In this document: positions 38,968-47,482 of the stretch, piece by piece
Layout: every line of letters begins with the position of its first letter
Numbering within the stretch: position 1 is the stretch's first letter
Assembly (NCBI GenBank): GCA_017471405.1
Contig: JAFUTK010000043.1
Span: 1 to 51,164, forward strand
Direction: 5' to 3'
From: Ruminococcus sp.
GTDB taxonomy: Bacteria; Bacillota; Clostridia; Oscillospirales; Ruminococcaceae
DNA length: 51,164 nt
The notes under the pieces: model-generated
What the model was told of the DNA's origin: nothing
Database searches by the model: none
What the model saw: only the letters and a program-made list of their open reading frames with translations
Translations under genes and position numbers: made by a program

Positions 38968-40230
38968 TTATTCCAGCTCTGTGGGCTGAGCTATCCTGCC
39001 CAGCACTGCCGAGGCCGCTGCCACATAGGGCGATGCCAGATAAACCTCGCTCTCGGGGTGACCCATTCTGCCGACGAAGTTGCGGTTGGTGGTGGCGACG
39101 GCTCTCTCGCCCTTGGCGAGTATGCCCATATGTCCGCCGAGGCAGGGGCCGCAGGTGGGTGTGGAGACTGCGCAGCCGGCGTTAATGAATATCTCCAGCA
39201 GTCCCTCCTTCATCGCGGTCATATAGACCTTCTGAGTGGCGGGGATGATTATGCAGCGGACGTCCTGAGCGATATGTCTGCCCTTAAGTATCTCTGCGGC
39301 AGCTCTGATATCCTCTATCCTGCCGTTGGTGCAGGAGCCGATGACTACCTGGTCTATCTTCACCTCGTCGATCTGATCGAAGGTTCTTGCGTTCTCCGGG
39401 AGATGAGGGAAAGCCACTGTGGGCTTTATTGTCGAGAGGTCAATGTCATACACCGCATCGTATTCGGCGTCGGGGTCGGCCTCGAAAATCTTATATTCCT
39501 TTGTGACCTTATCCTTGATGTAGTCAAGCGTCACCTCGTCAACGGCGAAGATGCCGTTCTTGGCGCCGGCCTCGATAGCCATGTTCGCCATACAGAGCCT
39601 ATCCTCCATAGTGAGGTTTTTCAGCCCCTCGCCGGAGAATTCCATGCTCTTGTAGAGGGCGCCGTCAACTCCTATCATTCCGATGATATGGAGTATAACG
39701 TCCTTGGCAGCCGACCACTTGGGCAGCTTGCCTGTTATATTGAACTTAATGGCGGAGGGAACCCTGAACCAGTCCTTGCCCTTTGCCATGCCTGCGCACA
39801 TATCGGTGGAGCCGACGCCCGTAGAGAATGCGCCCAGAGCGCCGTAGGTGCAGGTGTGGCTGTCAGCGCCGATGACGCAGTCGCCGGGAGCGACAAGACC
39901 TTTTTCAGGCAGCAGAGCGTGCTCGATGCCCATATCGCCTACGTCAAAGTAGTTCTTCACACCGTACTCCCTGGCGAAGTCGCGACACTGCTTGCACTGT
40001 GCGGCGGCCTTGATGTCCTTGTTGGGGGTAAAGTGGTCCATGACCATCGTTATCTTATCCTGACTGAAGATGCTGTCAAAGCCCGCCTTGTTGAACTCGT
40101 TGATAGCAACCGGCGTAGTTACGTCGTTGCCCAGCACAAGGTCGAGGTCGGCCATAATGAGCTGCCCCGGCTTGACCTCGTCGAGTCCGGCATGAGCTGC
40201 CAGGATCTTTTGCGTCATTGTCATTCCCAT
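38968..40230 (-). CDS. leuC: 3-isopropylmalate dehydratase large subunit
   Basis: 420 residues, aconitase superfamily, type 2 (HACN-like) LeuC. 4Fe-4S ligands are seen in VIGSCTNGR and [11 protein letters not shown]; other features are [15 protein letters not shown] and the N-terminal [13 protein letters not shown]. Works with LeuD in leucine synthesis. AAGGAG precedes ATG 40230. The promoter at 40270-40298 leaves a leader of only ~30 bases, so no T-box or leucine attenuator fits. Confidence 0.96.
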   Translation of the reverse strand: MGMTMTQKILAAHAGLDEVKPGQLIMADLDLVLGNDVTTPVAINEFNKAGFDSIFSQDKITMVMDHFTPNKDIKAAAQCKQCRDFAREYGVKNYFDVGDMGIEHALLPEKGLVAPGDCVIGADSHTCTYGALGAFSTGVGSTDMCAGMAKGKDWFRVPSAIKFNITGKLPKWSAAKDVILHIIGMIGVDGALYKSMEFSGEGLKNLTMEDRLCMANMAIEAGAKNGIFAVDEVTLDYIKDKVTKEYKIFEADPDAEYDAVYDIDLSTIKPTVAFPHLPENARTFDQIDEVKIDQVVIGSCTNGRIEDIRAAAEILKGRHIAQDVRCIIIPATQKVYMTAMKEGLLEIFINAGCAVSTPTCGPCLGGHMGILAKGERAVATTNRNFVGRMGHPESEVYLASPYVAAASAVLGRIAQPTELE

Positions 40231-40269
40231 AGTGAAAACTCCTTAAAGTGATTAAAAATATCCAGAGAT

Positions 40270-40298
40270 ATTATAACACATTGCACAACATTTGTAAA
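40270..40298 (-). promoter_or_regulatory. Sigma-A promoter of the leu operon
   Basis: Minus strand TTTACA (40298-40293), 17-bp spacer, TATAAT (40275-40270). Confidence 0.85.
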
Positions 40299-40404
40299 GG
40301 GGTATTTTATAAAATTAATTATGTGTTAATATATGGATATGTATAAGCATATTAACATCGCAGAGGGCAAAATGCGATCTCCGTCTGTCAAGACCTGAAA
40401 CTTT

Positions 40405-40525
40405 CCGAAACAACCGAAACCCTTTTTCCTATAAATATTTTTTAGAGCTATTATTTTTTCAATTATAAAATATTTTTTTCACACATACGCTTAATTTTAA
40501 AAAAAAAGGGTTTCGACGGTTTCGG
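40405..40525. repeat. 121-bp AT-rich segment with 23-bp terminal inverted repeats
   Basis: CCGAAACAACCGAAACCC + TTTTT (40405-40427) and the inverted copy (40503-40525) match at 20 of 23 positions; the interior is strongly AT-rich and non-coding. It adjoins the degenerate repeat copy at 40578-40677. Confidence 0.55.
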
Positions 40526-40577
40526 AGCAGAAAGTAACAGCAAGGGGGTGACCGCTGCTCCAAACGTGTCTCACCCT

Positions 40578-40677
40578 GTGGAATGCGAGCACCTATGGCT
40601 ACAGTACAGGCAGACTCAAGCCGCGGCACAAAGACCACCCGCCCGCAGGAGTGGCAGCGACCGAAGGGAGCGCAGCG
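40578..40677. repeat. Diverged relative of the 31420 element (inverted)
   Basis: GTGGAATGCGAGCACCT (40578-40594) is the exact complement of 31542-31558. GGCAGCGACCGAAGGGAGCG + CAGCG (40653-40677) matches the inner part of the terminal repeat there, in the same relative order. The gap between them is similar in length in both places. A minus-strand ORF across it (40459-40698) has no ribosome site. Confidence 0.6.
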
Positions 40678-40683
40678 CGGCAT

Positions 40684-40732
40684 AAAAAACCGGAACACAT
40701 TTCAGAACACCGATGTCTGAAATGCCCTCCGG
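40684..40732 (-). terminator. Terminator of queT
   Basis: Minus strand CCGGA...TCCGG closing an inner ATTTCAGA/TCTGAAAT stem, followed by TTTTTT. It lies 40 bases past the queT stop. Confidence 0.75.
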
Positions 40733-40771
40733 CTTATTTATCAAAGGACAGACTATTGCCCGCCCCCGATG

Positions 40772-41266
40772 TCAGTATGCGGTGGTGACCAGCTTCATAA
40801 AGCCCTGATTTCTCTCCAGAGCCTTGAAAACTATCACTCCCAGTATCGACACACAGACGAATTCTCCCAGCGCGACGTAGGCGGCGTTTATCCAGAAGGG
40901 GTCGCCGAACACGAACTTTATCTCCGCGCCCACGATAAGGGCATTGGCGATGACCGGGAAAAGCGATGCCGCAAAAAGGTTCACCTTATTGCGGAACAGG
41001 AAAATCAGTACAGCTGCCACAATAGTCGCGGCGGTGCCGAAGACTACGTCCACCATTCCCAGCGAGCTGAAAAGGTTAGCCAGCAGACAGCCCACCGTCA
41101 TCGAGATGATGTAGTCCTTGTTGTAGAAGCACAGGAGCATGAGCATCTCGGACACTCGAAACTGTATTGCGTTGTACGCCAGCGGCGCACACAACAGCGT
41201 GGCTACCAGATAAATGGCGGCGACCACGCCTATCCTTGTAAGTCTGCGTGCAGAAAAAATCTCCAT
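40772..41266 (-). CDS. queT: QueT-family queuosine-precursor transporter (ECF S component)
   Basis: 164 residues with about five or six membrane helices and little else: ARRLTRIGVVAAIYLVATLL, FRVSEMLMLLCFYN, MTVGCLLANLFSSLGMVDVVFGTAATIVAAVLIFLF, LFPVIANALIVGAEI, NAAYVALGEFVCVSILGVIVFKAL. This is the QueT pattern, a substrate-binding (S) component of energy-coupling-factor transporters carrying preQ0/preQ1 or related precursors; the shared ECF ATPases would be elsewhere. The preQ1-I-like riboswitch directly over its ribosome site strongly supports the assignment. Confidence 0.93.
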   Translation of the reverse strand: MEIFSARRLTRIGVVAAIYLVATLLCAPLAYNAIQFRVSEMLMLLCFYNKDYIISMTVGCLLANLFSSLGMVDVVFGTAATIVAAVLIFLFRNKVNLFAASLFPVIANALIVGAEIKFVFGDPFWINAAYVALGEFVCVSILGVIVFKALERNQGFMKLVTTAY

Positions 41267-41272
41267 AATGAG

Positions 41273-41316
41273 ACCTCCTTGTTTTTATTAGCGAGTGGTG
41301 TTCTAGGTTACACTCG
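41273..41316 (-). promoter_or_regulatory. preQ1-I riboswitch controlling queT translation
   Basis: Minus strand: stem CGAGUG (41316-41311)/CACUCG (41297-41292), loop UAACCUAGAACAC with the family's CUAG...ACACC pattern, then an A-rich tail CUAAUAAAAACA ending in AAGGAGGU (41280-41273), the ribosome site. ACCU in the loop can pair with AGGU, giving the H-type pseudoknot that hides the ribosome site when preQ1 is bound. Confidence 0.85.
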
Positions 41317-41350
41317 TATGCGGACCTCGTCCGGTTTTTACAGTGAATAT

Positions 41351-41375
41351 ACGGGGCAGCAGATTGCCGCCCCGT
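41351..41375. terminator. Hairpin after the aldolase gene
   Basis: ACGGGGC-A-GC, GATT, GC-C-GCCCCGT: strong GC stem 19 bases past the aldolase stop but without a T tract. Confidence 0.5.
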
Positions 41376-41393
41376 TATGTTCAATTCAGTTAA

Positions 41394-42269
41394 TTAAGCC
41401 TTGCCAACGGAACCGAAGAGCTCCATCTTCTCCTTGACCTTTGCCTTGATAGCCTCGAAGCCGGGAGCCAGCAGCTTTCTGGGGTCGAAGCCCTTGCCCT
41501 GCTGATCCTTGCCAGCCTCTACATAAGCTCTGGTAGCGTCTCTGAATACCAGCTGGCACTCAGTGTTTACGTTGATCTTGCTTACACCCAGGGAAATAGC
41601 CTTGGTGATCATATCGTCAGGAATACCTGTGCCGCCGTGGAGAACCAGAGGCATATCAACGCCGTCAGCGATGAGCTTCTTCTTGATAGCATCCAGAGTC
41701 TCGAAGCTGAGACCCTCCCAGTTTGCGGGATATACGCCGTGGATATTGCCGATACCTGCTGCCAGGAAGTCAATTCCCAGCTGTGCGATTGTGCTGCACT
41801 CCTGAGGGTCAGCGCACTCGCCCTTGCCGATAACGCCGTCCTCTTCGCCGCCGATAGCGCCGACCTCTGCCTCAATGGAGAGACCCAGCTGATGAGCAGC
41901 GTGAACCAGCTCGGTGGTCTTAGCTACGTTCTCCTCGAAGGGGAGGTGCGAGCCGTCGAACATGATAGAGCTGAAACCAGCCTTGATGCACTTGTAGCAG
42001 CCCTCATAAGTACCGTGGTCAAGGTGGAGAGCAACCGGAACGGTGATGCCCAGGCTCTTGTCCATAGCCTTTACCATAGCGGTAACTACCTCAAAGCCGC
42101 CCATATACTTGCCTGCGCCCTCGGAAACACCGAGGATAACAGGGCTTGAAAGCTCCTGTGCTGTGAGAAGGATAGCCTTTGTCCACTCAAGGTTGTTGAT
42201 GTTGAAGTGACCTACGGCATATCTGCCTTCCTTTGCCTTGTCGAGCATGTCCTTTGCTGTAACAAACAT
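41394..42269 (-). CDS. fba: Class II fructose-bisphosphate aldolase
   Basis: 291 residues, zinc-dependent, splitting fructose 1,6-bisphosphate into two triose phosphates. Features: AVGHFNINNLEW, the zinc ligands in ALHLDHG and in VLHGGTGIPD, FDGSHLPFEENV, EAEVGAIGGEEDG, and the phosphate-binding INVNTECQ. Start ATG 42269 has GGAGGATATTAAA upstream; five extra residues to 42284 would lie before that site. Promoter at 42379-42407. Single-gene transcript. Confidence 0.97.
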   Translation of the reverse strand: MFVTAKDMLDKAKEGRYAVGHFNINNLEWTKAILLTAQELSSPVILGVSEGAGKYMGGFEVVTAMVKAMDKSLGITVPVALHLDHGTYEGCYKCIKAGFSSIMFDGSHLPFEENVAKTTELVHAAHQLGLSIEAEVGAIGGEEDGVIGKGECADPQECSTIAQLGIDFLAAGIGNIHGVYPANWEGLSFETLDAIKKKLIADGVDMPLVLHGGTGIPDDMITKAISLGVSKINVNTECQLVFRDATRAYVEAGKDQQGKGFDPRKLLAPGFEAIKAKVKEKMELFGSVGKA

Positions 42270-42378
42270 TTTAATATCCTCCAATCAAATATTTGATATT
42301 ATCCCTACCCTGCCGAACTTTTCCGCCTGATATCCTTTTGTTCAACAGAATTGAGACAGATAATAAATTACCGATATA

Positions 42379-42407
42379 ATTATACTATTTTTGTCCTGTC
42401 ATTTCAA
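42379..42407 (-). promoter_or_regulatory. Sigma-A promoter of the aldolase gene
   Basis: Minus strand TTGAAA (42407-42402), 17-bp spacer, TATAAT (42384-42379); leader about 100 bases. Confidence 0.85.
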
Positions 42408-42466
42408 CAGCCGCCGCTAACTATTTACTTCTTTTTAATATATGTTCAAAATTTGTTCACAGGGTA

Positions 42467-43105
42467 TCAGAGCTCTATAACGTCACATATCACTCTGCCC
42501 TTGGCGGTCACATAATAGATGAGGGAGCACTCCTGACCGTGTGCGGGGACTGTCCTTGTGAAACGGACTGTGGCTGTCTGATAGGCGCCGTTCTCGTCCA
42601 GAAAGGTAACGACACAGTCGTGGACGAAGGCCTTTCTCCTTATCACATTAACTATCAGCCCCTTCACCGGAATACCGTACTCCGAAAGCAGACGGTTCTT
42701 TCTGTGAGTGGAGGCCCCGCTTGCCAGCAGTGCAATGGAAATTATCATAATGAGCGCATACCCGGCAGCAAACGCCCCTATATACATAGCCTTTGGCATA
42801 CGGAAGATAAGCTCCTGGCGGCTGTCGAGGATATAGGCCTCAAAGGACTCCCCCACATAGGTATCCCCGTAGGTGAGGACCTCGCTGAAATGGCTCCTGC
42901 CGTCGGAGGCCTTATACATCGCCTCCACATAGCCGGCGTCGTCCTCAGTGCCGCTCACCATTATGACGGCTCTGCCCCGATAGCCGTTGACGATATAATC
43001 CAGCGGCTCTTTTACGATATAAAACACGAACACCTGCAGCGCGATGATAACAGCCGCGCTGAATATCACCCTCATCATCGAGATGTAGCCCTTGTTCTTG
43101 CCCAT
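42467..43105 (-). CDS. Two-helix membrane protein of unknown function
   Basis: 212 residues. Helix 1 at about 11-30 (VIFSAAVIIALQVFVFYIV), an ~80-residue exterior part (RAVIMVSGTEDDAGYVEAMY), helix 2 at about 108-128 (IGAFAAGYALIMIISIALLASG), and a cytosolic beta-rich C-terminus (VKGLIVNVIRRKAFVHDCVVTFLDENGAYQTATVRFTRTVPAHGQECSLIYY). The C-terminal part looks like the DUF3592-type layout, but I am not certain. It lies 27 bases after the ANTAR gene stop, in the same direction. Confidence 0.82.
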   Translation of the reverse strand: MGKNKGYISMMRVIFSAAVIIALQVFVFYIVKEPLDYIVNGYRGRAVIMVSGTEDDAGYVEAMYKASDGRSHFSEVLTYGDTYVGESFEAYILDSRQELIFRMPKAMYIGAFAAGYALIMIISIALLASGASTHRKNRLLSEYGIPVKGLIVNVIRRKAFVHDCVVTFLDENGAYQTATVRFTRTVPAHGQECSLIYYVTAKGRVICDVIEL

Positions 43106-43132
43106 CTGTTTATTCTCCCCGTTGTTCTGTAT

Positions 43133-43705
43133 TTATTTCGCTTCCAAATCGTACATCTTTATTACCCTCAGCGCCGCTTCGTTCATCGGTATGCGCAGCT
43201 CCATTGCCTGACGTTCCAGATAGCGGTGAGCCTGCTGCTCTGTGAATTTCAGGTAATGCATAAGCGCTAGCTTGGCTCTGCCTATGTTCTGGAGCTCCTG
43301 GGCCGTTTTGTCCTGGGGAGCCTCTCTGCCTAGAAGCCTGCGGCGAAACCCGCTCACCAGCCCCAGGGTGTACTCAAACCCAGCCTTTGCCAGCGGCTGC
43401 TTGCGCACCACCGCCGCTCCGGTGACTTTAGCCCGACGGCAAAGCTCCTCGTACTGTTCCGGCGGCACCAGCAGTACTATTCCCGCATCGGAGCACTCCC
43501 CGGCGTACTGCCAGAGCTCCTCGCCGCTGCCGTCCGGCAGGGGGCAGTTTATGACTATCATATCAAAGGCGCGGTCAGAGATGAGCGCCTTGGCCTCCTT
43601 GCCTGTGAGGGCGGCGGACTGCTGCCAGTCCGGGAAGTATTCGCTTATCAGCGCAGAGATGGTCTGTGAGGCCTTGCCTGCCGAGACTATCAGAACGCTC
43701 TCCAT
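43133..43705 (-). CDS. ANTAR-domain regulator with degenerate receiver
   Basis: 190 residues from ATG 43705 (AGGAGG at 8 bases); three residues longer in the other reading. A receiver-like domain (ESVLIVSAGKASQTISALISEYFP to about 120) is followed by an ANTAR RNA-binding helix bundle (IGRAKLALMHYLKFTEQQAHRYLERQAMELRIPMNEAALRVI). ANTAR proteins bind paired stem loops in leader RNA and prevent termination, often in nitrogen metabolism. The expected phospho-acceptor region reads MIVINCPLPDGSG, so the usual Asp is missing. No glnA or histidine kinase is adjacent. Confidence 0.88.
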   Translation of the reverse strand: MESVLIVSAGKASQTISALISEYFPDWQQSAALTGKEAKALISDRAFDMIVINCPLPDGSGEELWQYAGECSDAGIVLLVPPEQYEELCRRAKVTGAAVVRKQPLAKAGFEYTLGLVSGFRRRLLGREAPQDKTAQELQNIGRAKLALMHYLKFTEQQAHRYLERQAMELRIPMNEAALRVIKMYDLEAK

Positions 43706-43728
43706 ATGCCGCACCTCCTAACGATTGC

Positions 43729-43801
43729 CCTCGCCGCCGGCGCGGCTCGGGGAAATCCGGAAAAAGGTATTCTCCCCCTGCGGGGGAGATACCATTTTTC
43801 C
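43729..43801. repeat. Degenerate type A hairpin plus type B hairpin
   Basis: CCTCGCCGC (43729-43737)/GCGGCTCGG (43742-43750) is a type A stem with two mismatches; 8 bases on, GGAAAAAGGTAT-t-CTCCCCC (43759-43778) pairs with GGGGGAG-ATACC-a-TTTTTCC (to 43801). It separates the exporter operon end from the ANTAR leader. The remaining 43802-43916 holds only a possible weak promoter. Confidence 0.65.
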
Positions 43802-43916
43802 GCCGTATCTTTAGCTCGTCTGAATATATGTCAAAACAATTATACCACAGCTGTCCCCGAAATGCAAGAGGGCACAAAAAGCCGCAGCACGCTCTTCCGC
43901 GCTGCGGCTCTCTCTT

Positions 43917-45755
43917 TTAGGTCTTGTTGCCGGCAAACTGCGTCTGATATAGCTCGTAGTATTTGCCCTTCTGAGCTATCAGCTGCTCGTGGCTGCCGGA
44001 CTCCGCCACCCTGCCGCCGTCGATGACGACTATCACATCGGCGTCTCTGATGGTGGAAAGACGGTGGGCTATAATAAGGGAAGTCCTGTCCTTCATCAGC
44101 GCCAGCATAGCCGATTGGATATGCATTTCCGTTCTGGTATCGACTGATGAGGTGGCCTCATCGAGGATAAGTATGCGGGGGTCAGCCAGAACGGCTCTGG
44201 CAATGGAAAGCAGCTGCCGCTGTCCCTGGGAGAGGTTTGCGCCTCCCTCTGAGAGCTGGGTGTCGTACTTGTCCGGCAGGCGCTCGATGAACTCGTCCGC
44301 AAAGGCCTTGTTGGCAGCAGCCTTCATATCCTCGTCAGAGGCGTCGGCTTTGCCGTAGCGGATATTATCACCGATGGTGCCGGAAAACAGCACAGTGTCC
44401 TGAAGCACTATGGCTATGGACTTCCGCAGCTGTGAAACGGGTATGTCGTTTAAGCTCTTGCCGTCAACGGTTATCTCGCCGGAGTCCACATCATAGAAGC
44501 GGGTCAGCAGGTTGACTACGGTAGTCTTGCCGGAGCCCGTCGCCCCGACTATGGCTATCTTCTGTCCAGGCTTTACCGTCAGGTCAAGTCCCTTGAGCAC
44601 CGGCTTCTCGGGAACGTAGCCGAAGTGGATATCCTTAAATGTAATCTCGCCGCGGACGCTCTCCGGCTCGAAGGGCTCATTGCCGCCCACAGGCTCCGGC
44701 TCGGCCTCCATAACGTCGAAGATACGCTCGGCGCCGGCAATGGCGGTCTGAATGTTGGCATACTGGTTTGCTATCTCGTTTATGGGTCGGGAGAACTGCT
44801 TGGAGTAAAGTATGAAGGCCTGTATCGTTCCGACGGTTATCCAGCCCTCAATTGAGAACCAGCCGCCGAAGGCCGCTATCAGCACGAAGCCGAAGTTGGA
44901 GATGCAGTTCATCAGCGGGCCCATCATGCCGCCGCATATCTGCGCCTTGATGCCGGTCTTGCGCAGCTCGTCGCTCATAGTGCGGAAGCTGTCAATGGAA
45001 TCCTGCTCCTTGGAATAAGCGGTGACGGTGCGGCAGCCGGTGACCATCTCCTCAACGTGGCCGTTGATGCGTCCCAGTATTATCTGCTGCTCCACAAAGA
45101 ACTTCTTCATATATTTCGTCATCTTGGCGGAGACGAACACCGTCAGGAAGATAGTGGATATGGAAATAAGCGTCAGCAGCGGCGAGTAGGTCAGCATTAT
45201 CACAAACGTACCTATTACCGTCAGCACTCCCGAGATAAGGGAGCCTATGGACTGGGAAATGGTAGTGGAGATGTTCTCCACATCATTGGTCATACGGCTC
45301 ATAAGGTCGCCGTGGCTGTGATTGTCGATATACCTTATCGGCAGATGTACAAGGCTCTCGAAAAGGTCCCGTCGCATTGTCCTGACCGTTGTTTGTGAAA
45401 GCTTTGCCGAGACTATTCCCTGAATGTAGGTCATAGCCGCCATAACGCCGTAGGTCACAGCCAGCCAGATAAGCGTTGAGATGAGCTTCGATTTGTCAAT
45501 GCCCTCCCTTGTTTCGGAGGGAGTGATGCAGTCAATGGCTATCTGCTGTATCATCGGCGCCAGCAGGTTCATCACCGTAATGATGAGCATAACCGCCAGC
45601 AGCGTGAAGAACAGGTACTTAGACCTGCCGATGTAGCGCAGCAGCTTTTTGAGGGTCTGCCCTGCGTTCTTGGGCTTCTCGGCATTTATCCTCGCCGAGT
45701 TGGGTCCGCCCGGACCGCGCTTGGCGTTGGGTCCCATCGGAGGCATAGGAGGCAT
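43917..45755 (-). CDS. Heterodimeric ABC exporter subunit, canonical ATPase site
   Basis: 612 residues: a Pro/Gly-rich N-terminus (PPMPPMGPNAKRGPGGPN), a six-helix ABC type I exporter domain to about 330, and an ATPase domain: Walker A VGATGSGKTTV, Q-loop VLQDTVLFSG, signature LSQGQRQL, Walker B ILILDEATSSVD and H-loop LIIAHRLSTI, all canonical. Its start codon shares a base with the stop of the 45755-47482 gene (TAATG), so the pair is coupled and probably forms a BmrCD/TM287-288-type heterodimer. Substrate unknown: drugs, lipids or peptides are possible. Confidence 0.93.
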   Translation of the reverse strand: MPPMPPMGPNAKRGPGGPNSARINAEKPKNAGQTLKKLLRYIGRSKYLFFTLLAVMLIITVMNLLAPMIQQIAIDCITPSETREGIDKSKLISTLIWLAVTYGVMAAMTYIQGIVSAKLSQTTVRTMRRDLFESLVHLPIRYIDNHSHGDLMSRMTNDVENISTTISQSIGSLISGVLTVIGTFVIMLTYSPLLTLISISTIFLTVFVSAKMTKYMKKFFVEQQIILGRINGHVEEMVTGCRTVTAYSKEQDSIDSFRTMSDELRKTGIKAQICGGMMGPLMNCISNFGFVLIAAFGGWFSIEGWITVGTIQAFILYSKQFSRPINEIANQYANIQTAIAGAERIFDVMEAEPEPVGGNEPFEPESVRGEITFKDIHFGYVPEKPVLKGLDLTVKPGQKIAIVGATGSGKTTVVNLLTRFYDVDSGEITVDGKSLNDIPVSQLRKSIAIVLQDTVLFSGTIGDNIRYGKADASDEDMKAAANKAFADEFIERLPDKYDTQLSEGGANLSQGQRQLLSIARAVLADPRILILDEATSSVDTRTEMHIQSAMLALMKDRTSLIIAHRLSTIRDADVIVVIDGGRVAESGSHEQLIAQKGKYYELYQTQFAGNKT

Positions 45756-47482
45756 TATCCCTCACCTCCTTCCGAGGTCTTTACCTGCGAACGGTAAATA
45801 TCCTTGTAGACCTCGCAGGTCTTTAACAGCTCCTCGTGGGGAGCGCAGGCTACCAGCGAGCCGTGGTCGATGACCGCTATCCTGTCGCAGTCCTTGACGG
45901 AGGCTATGCGCTGAGCAATGGTTATGACGGTAGTTCCCGCCAGACTTTCCTTAAGCTTCTGCCTGAGACTTGCCTCGGTCTTGAGGTCAAGTGCAGAGGT
46001 GGAGTCGTCGAATATGAGTATCTCCGGCTTTTTGAGTATGGCTCTGGAAATGGAGAGCCTCTGCTTCTGACCGCCGGAAAGTGAGGCTCCCTTTTCGGCT
46101 ATCTTTGAATCGTAGCCGTCGGGCATAGTTGAAACGAACTCGTCCGCCTGCGCTATAACGGCAGCTTCCCTTACCTCCTCATCGGAGGCGTCCTTGCCGC
46201 CCCAGCGGATATTCTCGCTGACGGAGGCGGAGAACAGCTCACTCTTCTGCAATACTATCCCTATTCGCTTGCGCAGGTCGTCAAGCTTGAACTCTTTCAC
46301 ATCAACACCGTCCACCAGCACCTCGCCGCTGACGGCGTCGTAAAATCTGGGAATGAGGTTGACAAGGGAGCTCTTGCCGGAGCCGGTGGCTCCCAGTATG
46401 GCGATGTTCTCGCCCTTGGCTATTTTCAGGTCAATATTGTTGAGCACCGGTCTGCCCTTTGATGAGGGGTAGCTAAAGGATACGTTCTTGAACTCAACTG
46501 TCCCGATTTCTGTACAGTTTGCGCCCTCGCCGTCGGCAATGGCGGGGTCTGTTTCCAGCACCTCGTTAAGTCTCTTTGCGGAGGCCGAGGCTCGGGAAAT
46601 GCTCTGGAACATCATGGAGAGCATCATTATGCCGTGGAGTATCTGGGTCACATAGGTAACGGCAGCCATTACCTCTCCGACCTTTAAATTCGCCGCCTGC
46701 ACCTGCAAGCCGCCTATGTAGATTACCGCTATAACAGCGGCATTCATTATTATCATCAGCAGCGGCTGGAGCAGCGCCACCAGCTTCATTACCTTAAGGT
46801 TGGAGTCCATCAGAGCACCGTTGGCCGCGTCGAATCGCTTGGTCTCGTGCTCCTCTCTGACGTAGGCCTTTACCACTCTCGCTCCGGTGACGTTCTCCTG
46901 CATTACCGAGTTGACGTTATCGAGCCTCCCCGCAACTATAGTATATAGGGGGTTGGCGAACCTCATTATGCACACCACGATGATGACCTCCAGCGGAAGC
47001 GAGATAGCCACCACCAATCCGAAGCGGACGTTTAACTGCATCATCATAAATATGCCGCCTATGAGGAACATCACGTTTCTCACAAACATACGCAGGGCAA
47101 AGTCCACCAGCTGCTGAATGGCTGTGATGTCAGTAGTCAGACGGGTCACAAGGGAGCCGGTGGTGAATTTGTCAGTCTGCTGAAAGGACAGGTGCATCAC
47201 CCGGGAGAAAACGTCATTGCGCAGGTCTCTGGCAAAGCCCTGGGAGCACATACCACTGAATGCGGAGGAGCCTACTCCGCAGGCGCCGCCTATAACTATG
47301 GTCAGCATCATTATGATGCCGGTCTGGATTATTACCTCCATATTCTGTAGCAGCACGCCGTCATCGACTATCTGGGACAGCAGCTTGGGCTGCAGCAGGT
47401 CAACCAGCACCTCTCCTATCATAGCAAGAGGGGTCAGCAGCACAAACAGGATATAGGGCTTCAAATATCTTGCGAGCTTCAA
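45755..47482 (-). CDS. Heterodimeric ABC exporter subunit, degenerate ATPase site
   Basis: 575 residues, TTG start at 47482 behind GAGGAGG, overlapping the marR stop by 4 bases. Six-helix exporter domain to about 320, then the ATPase domain: Walker A LGATGSGKSSL and signature LSGGQKQR are normal, but the Walker B catalytic Glu is Asp (ILIFDDSTSALD) and the H-loop His is Gln (TVITIAQRIASV). This asymmetry is known in heterodimeric exporters, where one composite site is non-hydrolytic. The partner is the next gene. Confidence 0.94.
   Translation of the reverse strand: MKLARYLKPYILFVLLTPLAMIGEVLVDLLQPKLLSQIVDDGVLLQNMEVIIQTGIIMMLTIVIGGACGVGSSAFSGMCSQGFARDLRNDVFSRVMHLSFQQTDKFTTGSLVTRLTTDITAIQQLVDFALRMFVRNVMFLIGGIFMMMQLNVRFGLVVAISLPLEVIIVVCIMRFANPLYTIVAGRLDNVNSVMQENVTGARVVKAYVREEHETKRFDAANGALMDSNLKVMKLVALLQPLLMIIMNAAVIAVIYIGGLQVQAANLKVGEVMAAVTYVTQILHGIMMLSMMFQSISRASASAKRLNEVLETDPAIADGEGANCTEIGTVEFKNVSFSYPSSKGRPVLNNIDLKIAKGENIAILGATGSGKSSLVNLIPRFYDAVSGEVLVDGVDVKEFKLDDLRKRIGIVLQKSELFSASVSENIRWGGKDASDEEVREAAVIAQADEFVSTMPDGYDSKIAEKGASLSGGQKQRLSISRAILKKPEILIFDDSTSALDLKTEASLRQKLKESLAGTTVITIAQRIASVKDCDRIAVIDHGSLVACAPHEELLKTCEVYKDIYRSQVKTSEGGEG

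Noticed and set aside
40231-40300. T-box or leucine attenuator before leuC
   Set aside because: The promoter leaves a leader of only ~30 bases, too short for either.
40459-40698. 79-codon minus-strand ORF over the repeat copy
   Set aside because: No ribosome site; the frame lies on repeat DNA and on the queT terminator.
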